Positions 45,049 to 55,881 are shown, numbered from the stretch's first letter. The stretch: DNA of 64,000 bases from an uncultured Flavobacteriaceae bacterium (GCA_938017825.1 CALIJE010000020.1:1-64000), one strand, 5' to 3'. Numbers and translations are program-made. Notes: generated by a model from the sequence alone, not told the origin.

Positions 45049-45900
45049 TTAGAGATTGCCTTTGTGAAACTCGACCAACCCTTCAATTGGTCTTTGACGA
45101 ATTACACCGACAATTAAGTCATTGCGCTCTAAAACCGCAATCAATTCCTCCTTCAAATAATAGGCAATGCTCCCAACGAAATTAATGGGCACTTTCGTGG
45201 CCAGTTCAAATTGCATGATATAATTGTTCACGAATTGCTGCAATCCTTTATCAATAACGCCTTTGCAATAAGGGTGTGTTTTGTTCTCTATCAAGAAACG
45301 GGCGAAAGTCGCCAAATAGGTATTTGGATTGGGTTGCTTGTATAGATTTTCTTTGATCACGTCGGCATCTAAATCATACTCCTTATTGAATTTCATACCC
45401 AAATCTTGCGGCATTTTATGAAAGTAGTAATCCCTTATCAATTTTCGGCCAAAGAAATTACCGCTTCCGTCATCCATGGGAATATAGCCCAAGGAGGTTA
45501 CTTTTTGAAATAGCTGATGCCCATCATAGTAACTGCAATTAGAACCTGTACCAAGAATACAAACAATTCCCTGATGACCGATTTTGGTCGTCGAAAAAAT
45601 CGCGGCATAGGTATCTTCCTTTACCTCGGCCTTGGCATTTGGGAAAAAATCCTTGAAAATCTCCTTCAAAAATTTCTTCATCCGATCCGTACCGCATCCG
45701 GCACCATAAAAATACAATCTCGAAACCTTGTCCTTGTTTTTGGATATTTCGAAATTATTGGCCAACCGGTCTTCGATAACCTCCCTAGTAAGTACTTCAG
45801 GACTCAAACCCAAGGTTTGGGTTAAGAACAACTGCTCTCCCTTTTCATCTAAAGCGATCCAATCTGATTTGGTTGCGCCACTGTCAACAATCAATACCAT
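45049..45900 (-). CDS. BadF/BadG-type kinase, probable N-acetylglucosamine kinase
   Basis: A 283-residue ASKHA-fold ATPase. It has the phosphate-1 motif LIVDSGATKSDW at the N-terminus, YGAGCGTDRMKKFL, the phosphate-2 region ILGTGSNCSYYDG, and GSIAYYLKEEL near the C-terminus. These match the flavobacterial N-acetylglucosamine kinase group of the BadF/BadG/BcrA/BcrD family. It could phosphorylate GlcNAc or MurNAc freed by peptidoglycan recycling. It lies downstream of gap and pfkA on the same strand, with an inverted repeat in the 81-base gap. The substrate is a family inference. Confidence 0.8.
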   Translation of the reverse strand: MVLIVDSGATKSDWIALDEKGEQLFLTQTLGLSPEVLTREVIEDRLANNFEISKNKDKVSRLYFYGAGCGTDRMKKFLKEIFKDFFPNAKAEVKEDTYAAIFSTTKIGHQGIVCILGTGSNCSYYDGHQLFQKVTSLGYIPMDDGSGNFFGRKLIRDYYFHKMPQDLGMKFNKEYDLDADVIKENLYKQPNPNTYLATFARFLIENKTHPYCKGVIDKGLQQFVNNYIMQFELATKVPINFVGSIAYYLKEELIAVLERNDLIVGVIRQRPIEGLVEFHKGNL

Positions 45901-45912
45901 AAGTCTTATTTA

Positions 45913-45958
45913 AAAAGAATTCCCGAAAATAAACCAATTTACTAGCTACTTTCGGGAA
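45913..45958 (-). terminator. Possible terminator after gap
   Basis: On the minus strand a 9-bp perfect stem (45958-45950 with 45928-45920) around a 21-base loop is followed by TTCTTTTT. The loop is long, so read-through into the kinase gene is plausible. Confidence 0.35.
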
Positions 45959-45981
45959 ATTCCCAGAAATGTCGTAAAATT

Positions 45982-46995
<1,014 letters not shown>

Positions 46996-47000
46996 TTAAT

Positions 47001-47987
47001 TTATGTTGTCATTATATCTGACACTCTTATGAGTTCACTATCAATTTTAGTATGCCCTTTAACCGCTTTTTCAATAGGGGTCAATATCAATTTATTGTCC
47101 TTAACCCCTACCATAAAATTTGTCTTTCCGTCCAATAGCGATTCTACGGCCTTTACTCCCATTCTACTGGCAAGTACTCGGTCGTAACATGAAGGTGAGC
47201 CTCCACGCTGCATATGACCTAACACCGATACACGCACATCGTAAATCGGCAAATGTTCTTCTACATATTCCGCCAGCTCGAATACATTCTTACCGGTCTT
47301 ATCGCCCTCTGCAACAATGACAATGCTCGAAGATTTGCCAGACTTCTTACTTCTTTTTAAGGAGTCTAAAAGTCTTTCAAGACCAAGGTCTTCTTCTGGT
47401 ATCAATATTTCCTCTGCACCAGCTCCTACACCAGAATTCAATGCTATATGTCCTACATCACGTCCCATAACTTCCACAAAGAAAAGTCGGTTATGTGAAC
47501 TGGCGGTATCTCGAATCTTATCAATGGCTTCAACCACCGTATTTAGAGCCGTATCATAGCCAAGCGTAAAAGTTGTACCAAAAATATCATTGTCTATGGT
47601 ACCAGGAATGCCTATCACGGGGAAATCGAATTCTTTGTTAAAGAGCATTGCTCCGGTAAAACTGCCGTCTCCACCAATTACCACAAAGGCATCAACTTTT
47701 TCTTTTTTTAGTTGGTCGTAAGCAAGCTGTCTTCCTTGCTTTGTGCGAAACTCTTTGCACCGGGCAGACTTTAAAATCGTACCTCCTTTGTTTATTATAT
47801 TATTTACGCTACGGGCATTCATTTCCTTAAAGTCACCTTCTATCATACCCTGATAGCCCCTATAGATACCTACGCACTCTAACTTCAAATAAGCACATGT
47901 CCTAACCACTGATCGAATGGCAGCATTCATGCCTGGAGAGTCACCACCCGAAGTAAAAACCGCTATCTTTTTAATATCCCCCATCAA
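47001..47987 (-). CDS. pfkA: ATP-dependent 6-phosphofructokinase
   Basis: Phosphorylates fructose 6-phosphate to the 1,6-bisphosphate. In 328 residues it has FTSGGDSPGMNAAIR (ATP site), the GGDGSFTGA motif with the glycine-rich turn typical of ATP- rather than PPi-dependent enzymes, PGTIDNDI with the catalytic Asp, EVMGRDVGHIAL, and LGHMQRGGSPS. The start could be the first or second Met. It is the first gene of the pfkA-gap transcript. Two -7-type elements lie in the upstream gap. Confidence 0.96.
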   Translation of the reverse strand: MMGDIKKIAVFTSGGDSPGMNAAIRSVVRTCAYLKLECVGIYRGYQGMIEGDFKEMNARSVNNIINKGGTILKSARCKEFRTKQGRQLAYDQLKKEKVDAFVVIGGDGSFTGAMLFNKEFDFPVIGIPGTIDNDIFGTTFTLGYDTALNTVVEAIDKIRDTASSHNRLFFVEVMGRDVGHIALNSGVGAGAEEILIPEEDLGLERLLDSLKRSKKSGKSSSIVIVAEGDKTGKNVFELAEYVEEHLPIYDVRVSVLGHMQRGGSPSCYDRVLASRMGVKAVESLLDGKTNFMVGVKDNKLILTPIEKAVKGHTKIDSELIRVSDIMTT

Positions 47988-48001
47988 AAAAAAGTAAGCT
48001 G

Positions 48002-48018
48002 CAAAAATAGCAAACTTA
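48002..48018 (-). promoter_or_regulatory. Two adjacent -7-type elements upstream of pfkA
   Basis: On the minus strand TAAGTTTG (48018-48011) and TATTTTTG (48009-48002) both match TAnnTTTG and are each followed by C. Both lie within 31 bases of the pfkA start. Neither has a TTG at the standard spacing. Confidence 0.4.
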
Positions 48019-48143
48019 TTTCAATAAAAGAACTGAAGAAAATGAAGATGATTGACCAACTGGATACTAAAACGTTTGCGAAGCAGGGTAAAAGTCTTGA
48101 AAATGACATTTATTTAACACAAACGATACATTTCGTGAAACGA

Positions 48144-51100
48144 TTATAGCCCCTCTGGTTTGGGTCTAGGAAAAAATTTGATCAAGCTATCGTTGCCCAT
48201 GGCGGAATAAGGCGCGACTTTGGTCTCGGGTTTTTCTTCCAAAGCTTTTTCGCTCTTGCGAAATATCTTTTTGGTCAGTTCCTTAAAGGTATCGAAATCT
48301 ACCTCATAGGACAGACCCAAGCCTTGTGTAGTGCCTAAGCGATCGGCCAAAAATGTCTGAATCTCGCTTTCACGGCTAAAAAACTTGGCGCTAAGGGTAC
48401 CTTCCTCATTAAGTAAGACCTGTATTTCAAAATTACCCGCCACAACCGTTTCACTTGCCCCACCGACCGGCACCCCCACCTGGCCGTTAAATAGTACGCG
48501 ATCACTAATTTTCGTCGAAAGGGTTACTGCCACTCTATTTTCTGCCTGAGCATCCAATGTTTGACCTGGCTCAAGAGCAAGAGCGATATCGAACTTTTCA
48601 TTTCCAGAACTTAAAACCGAATTCAGAATTCCAGAGAAAGACTGTGCAATATTCCCAGTTAAGGCTCCCGCGGTCAATCCCTGTTGCTGCGTATTTACAA
48701 AAGACCCTTGTGCCAATAGAAATATTGCGTTTCGTTCCTTCACCGTTGGATCACTTAAACTGTACTCCAATTCAGATTTTACAATCGCGTTTGTATTTGG
48801 AAAATCAATATCAAATTCTATCCCAGGATTCTCAAGCTCTTCGGTGAGCTTGATAATTACATCCGTCGGTACCTTTCGATACGTACCATTATCGAGCAAA
48901 GGTGCCGGATTGGCGGATAAACTATATACCGCTTCAAGATTTAGAATGGCCCCGAGTGGGGGGCCGTCCCAGTTAATGGTTCCACCGGGTTCAACCCTAA
49001 AGTTCTTGTTTATCAAATTTCCAAATTTGAAGTTGTATTCCCCGGTTACGACTACAAATTCACCAAACATCTCGAAATCCCCTTTGGTGTTGATTCGAAT
49101 AAGCATGGGGCCTTCTCCCGTTCCTTTTAGCGTACTGCCCGTCTCTAGATCCGTTACGATCTGTACCTCGGCATCTTTGGTAATCGCTAGATCAAAATTC
49201 ATTTGCAGACCTTGAAATTCATCTAAAATACGGGGGGTACCCAGACTATCGATTTCGCTCTTATTTATAAAATTGATAAAGGAATAATCACCGACCGAGA
49301 CTACATCGCTCAACGGAATCTTCAAGGATGTACCCCTAGCGGTTTCCCCCTTTACATCTATATTCAATGCCTTGGTAGGGCCATGTATTCGGCCAGAGCC
49401 TTTTAAAAACCCCGAGCCATAGTATAAAACCTCATCTTCATACGGGGTATTCAAAATCAATAAACGATCGCCCCTAGTATCAACGTTCAAGTTTAGTCGC
49501 CAATCATCGAAAAAACTGTGGCTGATGGTACCGTCTAAGGTTGCCCTGGTATTTTCGTCTACATCAGTGATTGCTATTCGATCAAAATCAAAGGTCTGAT
49601 CAAAAAGGTTTACCCGCGAATTGGGCGCAAAACTGTAATCAACATTAAGATAAGGTATGCCCAAACCTGCATCGTCTAAAGTGAGGATACCATTGAAATT
49701 AGGATTATCAACTTCGCCACTAATAGTTGCACTACCACTCACAAAACCACGTATATTATCAATAACCCCTTCGCCCAAAGGGCTGAAAGGGGAAATATCG
49801 AAATCGTTCATATTAACCAGTAAATCTGCCGTCGGAATTTCTGCGGTATTATTGATTTTACCATAAATACCGACCTTCTCGATGCCGTTCTCTGTAATTT
49901 GGCTATTCACAGAAAACTCCGTGAGGTCTTTGTTGCCCACAATTCCGATTGCCATATCCCCGATTGCCATTTTATTGATCGAAAAGTCATCTATTTTTAA
50001 GTTCGATGAAGGCAGGTAAATACCATCTTTTTGATAAATGTTTAATACCCCGTTCACCTCTCCTTGCAACTTTAAACTATCAACGGCCGGGGTGATTTTA
50101 TCCAGGGAAACTATTTTGAATTCCAACTGCAGGTCTTTGTCGGTCGAATCTGCCAAGGACCCTCTTAACCTTATTTGTTCCTCCTTGTTGTTGTTCATGA
50201 CAATCTCCTGAATAGTGATGCTATCAAGGGTTCTGTTCACAATGACCTTATTCTTATTATTTCCATCCTTGTTTAAGACCCATTTGTTTCCTTTTATATC
50301 TATTTCCGACTTCTTGAGGCCTATAACCGACTTATTTTCAGCATTGAACGTATGGTAGAAATTGAGGTTGTATATATCATTATAGGTATTGCCTCCTGCA
50401 AATTCTGCCCTAAAGAATAGCGTGTCTTTGAGCTTCGTATTGATGATATTGAAATTCTTAACGTCGTAATACGGATTGGACAAATCGCCTACCGAAGCAA
50501 ACGTATTGAATAAGGGGTTTTTGTTATCAATGGTGACGTCTATATCATCGGCCTTGGAGCCAAAGGCCTCTATATATGGTGATTTGAAGGTCAGCTTAAA
50601 GTCCCCTTCGTCCGATCTAATTCGACCTTTTATAAACGTATTGGGATCAAATTTCACCTCAGGAAAAAAGACATCGACAATCTTGTTGTATATCTTGAAA
50701 TTAAAAGAAAGATTTTGGCCTGCTGAAATTTCGAAAGGCCGGTAATTTGTATAGATACTACCCAATGAATTCTGAACCAATCTACCCAATTCATTAACCT
50801 TGAAATTACCGCGTACAAAGCCTGTTATAATGTCTGGGGAATTAATGTTTATGGTGCGTACCGAATCGCTTTCGAAACTTGAAACAATTTCGAAGTCGTC
50901 AAAATAATAGGTGTCGTTCTTATTCTGAAAACTGGTCTTGGTAAATTTTATGTCGCCCTCTAGGTTATCGAGATTGTTCCCGGTGACATCCATATTTACA
51001 TCTCCTTTGAAAATGGAAATACTGTCGTTTATGAAATTAAGCTTCTTTAGATCGGCATACTCAACAGAAGCCACAAAATTAAAGTCGTTACGGTCGGCGC

Positions 51101-52598
51101 CAAAATCTGCCAATCCCTTAAAATCGAATTTTAAATTCTCGTCCTTACTATCTACGGTACCATCGAACAATTGTTCTTTAAGTATCCCCGATACTTTGAG
51201 GTTATTGTATTCGTAGTTATTGAAGTTCAAAGCATACACTTCTCCGATCACTTCGGTATTCAAACTTTTTTGCACGAAACCAGTTCCTTCGACATTAAAA
51301 TCCAAGGTGGCCTTCCCGACCCTGTCATTTTCGATGAAGCTCCCCAGGTCGAAATCAATGAGCGAAACGAAACCTTTATATGTCGCATTATCAATATTGT
51401 TGACATTGCCAAGCTCTAAATCGGCATAACTACTGCCAATGGCGGTATTCAGATTTACCTTTGCCTTAATAGAATTCGTGGTCACCTCGGTCTGGCCGCG
51501 AATGGTAAACTGTCCTAATTTCGTAAAGGAAGATGGTAATGATTTTCCGAGAATATTCGGCATCAAGGCCCGCAATTGATAGTAGCTAGAGGTTACGTTC
51601 TTCATTTGGGCATTCATTACAAAACTCTCATTCCTATCAAATAGATTTTTGAAGTTAAAATCGCCCCTAATCCCCGTATTATCTGATTGCAGAAATAGAT
51701 CTTCGGTATTCAAATCGTTCAAAACGCCATTTACTTTCGAAGAAAAGGTTACTTCCTTGCCCTTGCCGAACTGGTCGTAGAGCAGGTTAATCTCATCAAA
51801 TGCAACGATCGATTCCTCAAATTGCGCATCTACTTTGACCAGATTGAAAAAGTCCCTAAAGTCTTTCCTATCGTAATTAAAAACCAAATTTCCGTTCAAG
51901 GCCGAAGCCGGGGTTTTGATATTCAACGAATCGAATCGCATCTGTTGCTTGGTGTACTTGAACTGTGTTCGTAAAGAGTCTACCCGAATGCCTCTGCTGC
52001 TATCGAATGACATTTCCTTGATCGCCATTGATACCTCGGGGCCAAGAATCAGAAAATCATCGGCATCGATATTTAAATTGACAAAATCGAGAACTTGTTG
52101 GTATTCACGATTTTCGTCGATCATTTTAAAACTGCTATTCGCGATAGAAATATGCGAAGAAGAAAAGAAAAATGGCGGTGTACCCTTTTTACGTGGGGCA
52201 CCATCATCTAACTTGTCGATAAATACCTCAAGATTGGTATCTGTACTGTCCTGATACGTTTTGAGTTTAAAGTCGAGATGGTCTACCTCGATATCTCCGA
52301 ATTCTAATTTTCCTTTGGTTAAGTTACCAACACTTAAAATAGAGGTAGTGAGCTCATTGATGTAAAACAGCGTGTCTTTTTCGTAGTCTTTTATAAAAAC
52401 ATCCTCTAGAGTTGTATCCCAAGAAATCAAAGAGAATCGAAGTTTCTCGATATTGATATCGGTATTATAGTCTTTGTTTACCCTATTGGTAACATACTGT
52501 GCCAACTTCGTCTGTACAGTTGGGAGCGAAAACACTAAGGTGCCTAAAACACAGATCAGCACAACGGCCAAAAGCGTTCGAAGCAGTATTTTTTTCAA
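48144..52598 (-). CDS. tamB: Translocation and assembly module protein TamB
   Basis: A 1484-residue AsmA-like protein with one N-terminal membrane anchor (residues 7-26). It is made almost wholly of beta-strand repeats forming a long groove that spans the periplasm, ending in the DUF490/TamB C-terminal domain (about 1050-1420, with SGSATISGEVDNPNFNGILTL before it and the FVVVTGEYNFKFGNLINKNF segment within). TamB-type proteins take part in outer-membrane protein assembly with a BamA-like partner and in lipid transport between membranes. It is divergent from tsaD, with 57 bases between the starts. The size agrees with Bacteroidota homologues. Confidence 0.92.
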   Translation of the reverse strand: MKKILLRTLLAVVLICVLGTLVFSLPTVQTKLAQYVTNRVNKDYNTDINIEKLRFSLISWDTTLEDVFIKDYEKDTLFYINELTTSILSVGNLTKGKLEFGDIEVDHLDFKLKTYQDSTDTNLEVFIDKLDDGAPRKKGTPPFFFSSSHISIANSSFKMIDENREYQQVLDFVNLNIDADDFLILGPEVSMAIKEMSFDSSRGIRVDSLRTQFKYTKQQMRFDSLNIKTPASALNGNLVFNYDRKDFRDFFNLVKVDAQFEESIVAFDEINLLYDQFGKGKEVTFSSKVNGVLNDLNTEDLFLQSDNTGIRGDFNFKNLFDRNESFVMNAQMKNVTSSYYQLRALMPNILGKSLPSSFTKLGQFTIRGQTEVTTNSIKAKVNLNTAIGSSYADLELGNVNNIDNATYKGFVSLIDFDLGSFIENDRVGKATLDFNVEGTGFVQKSLNTEVIGEVYALNFNNYEYNNLKVSGILKEQLFDGTVDSKDENLKFDFKGLADFGADRNDFNFVASVEYADLKKLNFINDSISIFKGDVNMDVTGNNLDNLEGDIKFTKTSFQNKNDTYYFDDFEIVSSFESDSVRTININSPDIITGFVRGNFKVNELGRLVQNSLGSIYTNYRPFEISAGQNLSFNFKIYNKIVDVFFPEVKFDPNTFIKGRIRSDEGDFKLTFKSPYIEAFGSKADDIDVTIDNKNPLFNTFASVGDLSNPYYDVKNFNIINTKLKDTLFFRAEFAGGNTYNDIYNLNFYHTFNAENKSVIGLKKSEIDIKGNKWVLNKDGNNKNKVIVNRTLDSITIQEIVMNNNKEEQIRLRGSLADSTDKDLQLEFKIVSLDKITPAVDSLKLQGEVNGVLNIYQKDGIYLPSSNLKIDDFSINKMAIGDMAIGIVGNKDLTEFSVNSQITENGIEKVGIYGKINNTAEIPTADLLVNMNDFDISPFSPLGEGVIDNIRGFVSGSATISGEVDNPNFNGILTLDDAGLGIPYLNVDYSFAPNSRVNLFDQTFDFDRIAITDVDENTRATLDGTISHSFFDDWRLNLNVDTRGDRLLILNTPYEDEVLYYGSGFLKGSGRIHGPTKALNIDVKGETARGTSLKIPLSDVVSVGDYSFINFINKSEIDSLGTPRILDEFQGLQMNFDLAITKDAEVQIVTDLETGSTLKGTGEGPMLIRINTKGDFEMFGEFVVVTGEYNFKFGNLINKNFRVEPGGTINWDGPPLGAILNLEAVYSLSANPAPLLDNGTYRKVPTDVIIKLTEELENPGIEFDIDFPNTNAIVKSELEYSLSDPTVKERNAIFLLAQGSFVNTQQQGLTAGALTGNIAQSFSGILNSVLSSGNEKFDIALALEPGQTLDAQAENRVAVTLSTKISDRVLFNGQVGVPVGGASETVVAGNFEIQVLLNEEGTLSAKFFSRESEIQTFLADRLGTTQGLGLSYEVDFDTFKELTKKIFRKSEKALEEKPETKVAPYSAMGNDSLIKFFPRPKPEGL

Positions 52599-52602
52599 TT
52601 TT

Positions 52603-52629
52603 TTGATAACGCCTTATGTTTTACCTTTG
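52603..52629 (+). promoter_or_regulatory. Candidate promoter for tsaD
   Basis: TTG at 52603-52605, a 16-base spacer and TACCTTTG at 52622-52629. This is one base short of the usual 17-23 spacing. The GTG start of tsaD follows 26 bases later. Confidence 0.48.
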
Positions 52630-52655
52630 AGCTTTCAATTTTTATTCCAAACCTG

Positions 52656-53678
52656 GTGCAAAACGAAACTATTTACATTCTTGCCATAGAATCTTCCTGT
52701 GACGATACTTCAGCAGCAGTTCTTAAGGACGGAAAAGTGCTGAGCAACATTGTCGCCACCCAAAAAATTCATGAGCAATACGGGGGTGTTGTGCCCGAAT
52801 TGGCATCTAGGGCACACCAGCAAAATATCGTTCCAGTGGTTCACCAAGCCTTAGCCAAGGCAAATATCGATAAAAAACAACTATCGGCCATAGCTTTTAC
52901 CAGAGGCCCCGGACTTATGGGCTCCTTGCTTGTTGGGACTTCTTTCGCCAAATCGCTCTCCTTGGGACTGCAAATTCCTTTGATAGAAGTCAATCATATG
53001 CAGGCGCATATTTTGGCCCATTTTATTAAAGAGGAGCAAACTGCCCCACCCGAGTTTCCGTTTTTGGCCATGACCATTAGTGGCGGTCATACGCAAATCG
53101 TACGTGTCAACGACCATTTTGATATGGAAATTCTAGGAGAAACTCTAGATGATGCGGTGGGCGAAGCTTTCGACAAAAGTGCCAAATTAATGGGGCTACC
53201 ATATCCTGGGGGGCCGCTTATAGATAAATATGCCCAGACAGGAAACCCTAAGGCTTTTGATTTTCCCCGACCAAAAGTAGCAGGCTTAAATTTTAGCTTT
53301 AGTGGACTTAAAACCAGTATTCTTTACTTTTTACAGAAACAAGTACAGCAAAATCCTGACTTTATCGCACAAAACCGGGATGATATTTGTGCTTCTATTC
53401 AAGATACCATAATAGCTATTTTGATGGGTAAATTAGAAAAGGCCGTTGAACAAACAGGCATCAAAACCATTGCCATCGGAGGCGGTGTCTCGGCCAATTC
53501 CGGTATTCGAAATAGCTTGGTACAAAAGGAAACCGAAAAAAAGTGGCGCACATATATCCCAAAATTTGAATACTGCACTGATAATGCCGCCATGATCGGC
53601 ATTGTTGGACATTTAAAATATTTGAAAAACGATTTTTCACAACAAGATATAAGCGCAAAAGCGCGCTATTCTATTTAA
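52656..53678 (+). CDS. tsaD: tRNA N6-adenosine threonylcarbamoyltransferase
   Basis: Transfers threonylcarbamoyl to A37 of tRNAs reading ANN codons, with TsaB and TsaE. The start is GTG at 52656. In 340 residues it has LAIESSCDDTSAAV, the metal-binding HMQAH (His114, His118), ISGGHTQIV, GEAFDKSAKLMGLPYPGGP, and the C-terminal GGGVSANSGIR and CTDNAAMIG. A good promoter-like site lies just upstream. rsmE follows after 8 bases. Confidence 0.96.
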   Translation: MQNETIYILAIESSCDDTSAAVLKDGKVLSNIVATQKIHEQYGGVVPELASRAHQQNIVPVVHQALAKANIDKKQLSAIAFTRGPGLMGSLLVGTSFAKSLSLGLQIPLIEVNHMQAHILAHFIKEEQTAPPEFPFLAMTISGGHTQIVRVNDHFDMEILGETLDDAVGEAFDKSAKLMGLPYPGGPLIDKYAQTGNPKAFDFPRPKVAGLNFSFSGLKTSILYFLQKQVQQNPDFIAQNRDDICASIQDTIIAILMGKLEKAVEQTGIKTIAIGGGVSANSGIRNSLVQKETEKKWRTYIPKFEYCTDNAAMIGIVGHLKYLKNDFSQQDISAKARYSI

Positions 53679-53686
53679 ACACGATT

Positions 53687-54394
53687 ATGCAATTATTCTA
53701 CAACCCTAACATTGATGGTAGTTCAAATCAGTTTTCCCTGAACCCGGAGGAGAGCAAACACATCGTAAAAGTGTTGCGCAAAACTACTGGAGACCAACTC
53801 CATATCACCAATGGCAACGGATACATCTTTACCGTTGAAATAATAGAGCCCAGTGAAAAAAAATGTAAGGTGGCCATCGTGGACGAAGAAAAAATTCACC
53901 CCGCAAAGCACTGGCTACACATGGTCGTTGCACCGACAAAAATGAACGATCGGTTTGAATGGTTCTTGGAAAAGGCCACTGAAATAGGCGTGCATGAAAT
54001 TACCCCGATACTATGCGAACGATCGGAAAGGAAAGTCATTAAGCCAGAACGTCTGCAAAAAGTTTTGCAATCCGCAATGAAACAAAGTCTTCGTGCGCAC
54101 TTGCCCAAATTGAACGAGGCCATATCGCTTGAAAAATTCTTGAGCAAGGAACAAAACGGACTGCTTTTTATAGCGCACTGTGAGGATGAGGAAAAGCTAG
54201 AGTTGAAGCGTCGCGTGGCTCCCGACAAGGACATTACCGTTCTTATTGGTCCTGAAGGCGATTTCACAAGCAAAGAAATTGATCTCGCTTATGCAGCTGG
54301 TTTTCTCCCAATCTCGTTGGGGACAAGCAGATTGCGTACCGAAACTGCGGCTGTCGTTGCCTGTACGATAATAAATATGATCAATAACGGATAA
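53687..54394 (+). CDS. rsmE: 16S rRNA (uracil1498-N3)-methyltransferase
   Basis: A 235-residue SPOUT-fold enzyme that methylates U1498 of 16S rRNA. It has the PUA-like N-terminal domain (HIVKVLRKTTGDQL) and a C-terminal SPOUT knot with VAPTKMNDRFEWFLEKATEIGVHEI, LIGPEGDFTSKEID and LGTSRLRTETAAVVA, all family hallmarks. It is co-directional with tsaD (8-base gap) and ends 2 bases from the convergent DUF1223 gene. Confidence 0.95.
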   Translation: MQLFYNPNIDGSSNQFSLNPEESKHIVKVLRKTTGDQLHITNGNGYIFTVEIIEPSEKKCKVAIVDEEKIHPAKHWLHMVVAPTKMNDRFEWFLEKATEIGVHEITPILCERSERKVIKPERLQKVLQSAMKQSLRAHLPKLNEAISLEKFLSKEQNGLLFIAHCEDEEKLELKRRVAPDKDITVLIGPEGDFTSKEIDLAYAAGFLPISLGTSRLRTETAAVVACTIINMINNG

Positions 54395-54396
54395 AC

Positions 54397-55179
54397 CTAT
54401 TTGGTGAAATCGGTTTTCACCGCTGCGGTGATATCCAAATCGGTATTCGAGACAAGTAGAATAAGTGCTACATCTTCGTTTTTTTGGAGTAGGGTTGGCA
54501 ATTCTACTTCGATTTCTCCTTTTGCGTTTGTTAAGCGTAGTTCGTTTTCGGCAACTACGATGTTAGCGTTCCTAATGGTTCTATTGCGGTTTTCCCCTCT
54601 TTTCACCTCAGTGGTCCGCTCGTCTAAAACCAAAACCGCACGAAGTTTTTTATTATCTATGTTTCCTTCTATTTCAAAGCCAGCGACGACTGAATTGTCT
54701 TTTTGTTCAAATTTGATGATGCGAGCGCTATTTTCAACTTTCATGCCCTTAAAACTTGTAATGGCCTCGTTCATTTTAGCCCTATTTGAACCGGTAAAGT
54801 GTGTTTTTCCATTTACGACAATCTCTGGGGTATAATTACCTCGATATCCTAGCTTTTTGTTGTAGTTGCTTTGTCTATTGGAATATATTTTTTTACTAAA
54901 AGGGTCTTTCCACCCAATATAGTTCCAATAGTCTACATGATATGACAGTGTAAAAACATTTTTAGGGTGTAATTGCTTCACCTCCTTAAGTAACCTATCC
55001 GCTGCAGGACAACTAGAGCAGCCTTGGGAAGTGAAAAGTTCAAGAACTACTATAGGTTCATAAGGAGCTTCTTTACTATTGTGCTGCTCATGTTGTGCAT
55101 CCGCTCTTTTATCATCCAATGAAAACGCGGCCAGTATACCGGCAGACAAAACAATTCCTAGAATTAAAAATCTTCTCAT
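54397..55179 (-). CDS. DUF1223 family exported protein (thioredoxin-like)
   Basis: A 260-residue protein with a signal peptide (MRRFLILGIVLSAGILAAFS). The domain opens VVLELFTSQGCSSCPAADRLL, which carries a CxxC pair (CSSC) in a thioredoxin-like context and is the signature of DUF1223. The conserved YHVDYWNYIGWKDPF and YTPEIVVNGK segments follow. A redox role in the periplasm is suggested by fold and export, but no substrate is known. It is divergent from the DUF4159 gene. Confidence 0.88.
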   Translation of the reverse strand: MRRFLILGIVLSAGILAAFSLDDKRADAQHEQHNSKEAPYEPIVVLELFTSQGCSSCPAADRLLKEVKQLHPKNVFTLSYHVDYWNYIGWKDPFSKKIYSNRQSNYNKKLGYRGNYTPEIVVNGKTHFTGSNRAKMNEAITSFKGMKVENSARIIKFEQKDNSVVAGFEIEGNIDNKKLRAVLVLDERTTEVKRGENRNRTIRNANIVVAENELRLTNAKGEIEVELPTLLQKNEDVALILLVSNTDLDITAAVKTDFTK

Positions 55180-55205
55180 GATGATATTTGCTATTTTTGA
55201 ATTCT

Positions 55206-55877
55206 ATGAATTTAGTTCGTCTCTACATCAAACAACTTACGCTGCTCAGCCTATTTTGTCTATTTATTGGCTCCAATTTATCATTGGGACAGGAAATTGC
55301 CATCCTAAAATATAAAGGTGGAGGCGATTGGTACGCCAACCCTACGGCACTGCCCAATTTGGTACGTTTTTGCAATTCCAATATTGACAGCGCCATCCCT
55401 GAAAAGATCGATCAAATTGAAGTAGGAAGCTCTTCCATTTTTCAATATTCTTTTGTGCACATGACCGGGCATGGCAACGTGGTATTTTCGCAGGAAGAAG
55501 CCGAGAATCTTCGTAATTATCTGTTATCAGGCGGGTTTCTGCATATTGATGACAACTATGGTATGGAGCCCTACTTGCGTAAGGAGCTTATCAAGGTATT
55601 TCCAAATAAAGAACTGGAAGAACTAGGGGCCGACCATCCCATTTTTAAACAAACCTATGACTTTCCGCAAGGGTTACCCAAGATTCATGAACATGACGGG
55701 AAGCGACCACAGGCACTGGGTATAATTAATGAAGGCAGACTGGTGCTTCTTTTTACCTACGAAACTGACCTCGGTGATGGCTGGGAGGACCCTGCGGTTC
55801 ATAACGACCCCCCTGAGTTACGTGAAAAGGCTTTGCAAATGGGTGCTAACATTATATCTTACGTTTTTAAAAACTAA
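55206..55877 (+). CDS. DUF4159 domain-containing exported protein
   Basis: The ATG at 55206 is preferred over the TTG at 55188 because it gives a typical signal peptide (MNLVRLYIKQLTLLSLFCLF). The product is 223 residues. After export the DUF4159 domain begins ILKYKGGGDWYANPTALPNL, with FVHMTGHGNVVFS and GGFLHIDDNYGM (a conserved Asp pair) and a C-terminal NDPPELREKALQMGANI. The family is found near exported enzymes and resembles a glutamine-amidotransferase-like fold. The function is not known. It is followed by the AI-2E transporter gene after 4 bases. Confidence 0.85.
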   Translation: MNLVRLYIKQLTLLSLFCLFIGSNLSLGQEIAILKYKGGGDWYANPTALPNLVRFCNSNIDSAIPEKIDQIEVGSSSIFQYSFVHMTGHGNVVFSQEEAENLRNYLLSGGFLHIDDNYGMEPYLRKELIKVFPNKELEELGADHPIFKQTYDFPQGLPKIHEHDGKRPQALGIINEGRLVLLFTYETDLGDGWEDPAVHNDPPELREKALQMGANIISYVFKN

Positions 55878-55881
55878 CCAA

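Noticed and set aside
55729-55881. An upstream extension of the AI-2E transporter frame.
   Set aside because: It overlaps the DUF4159 gene and adds residues unlike the family; the ATG at 55882 gives the normal length.
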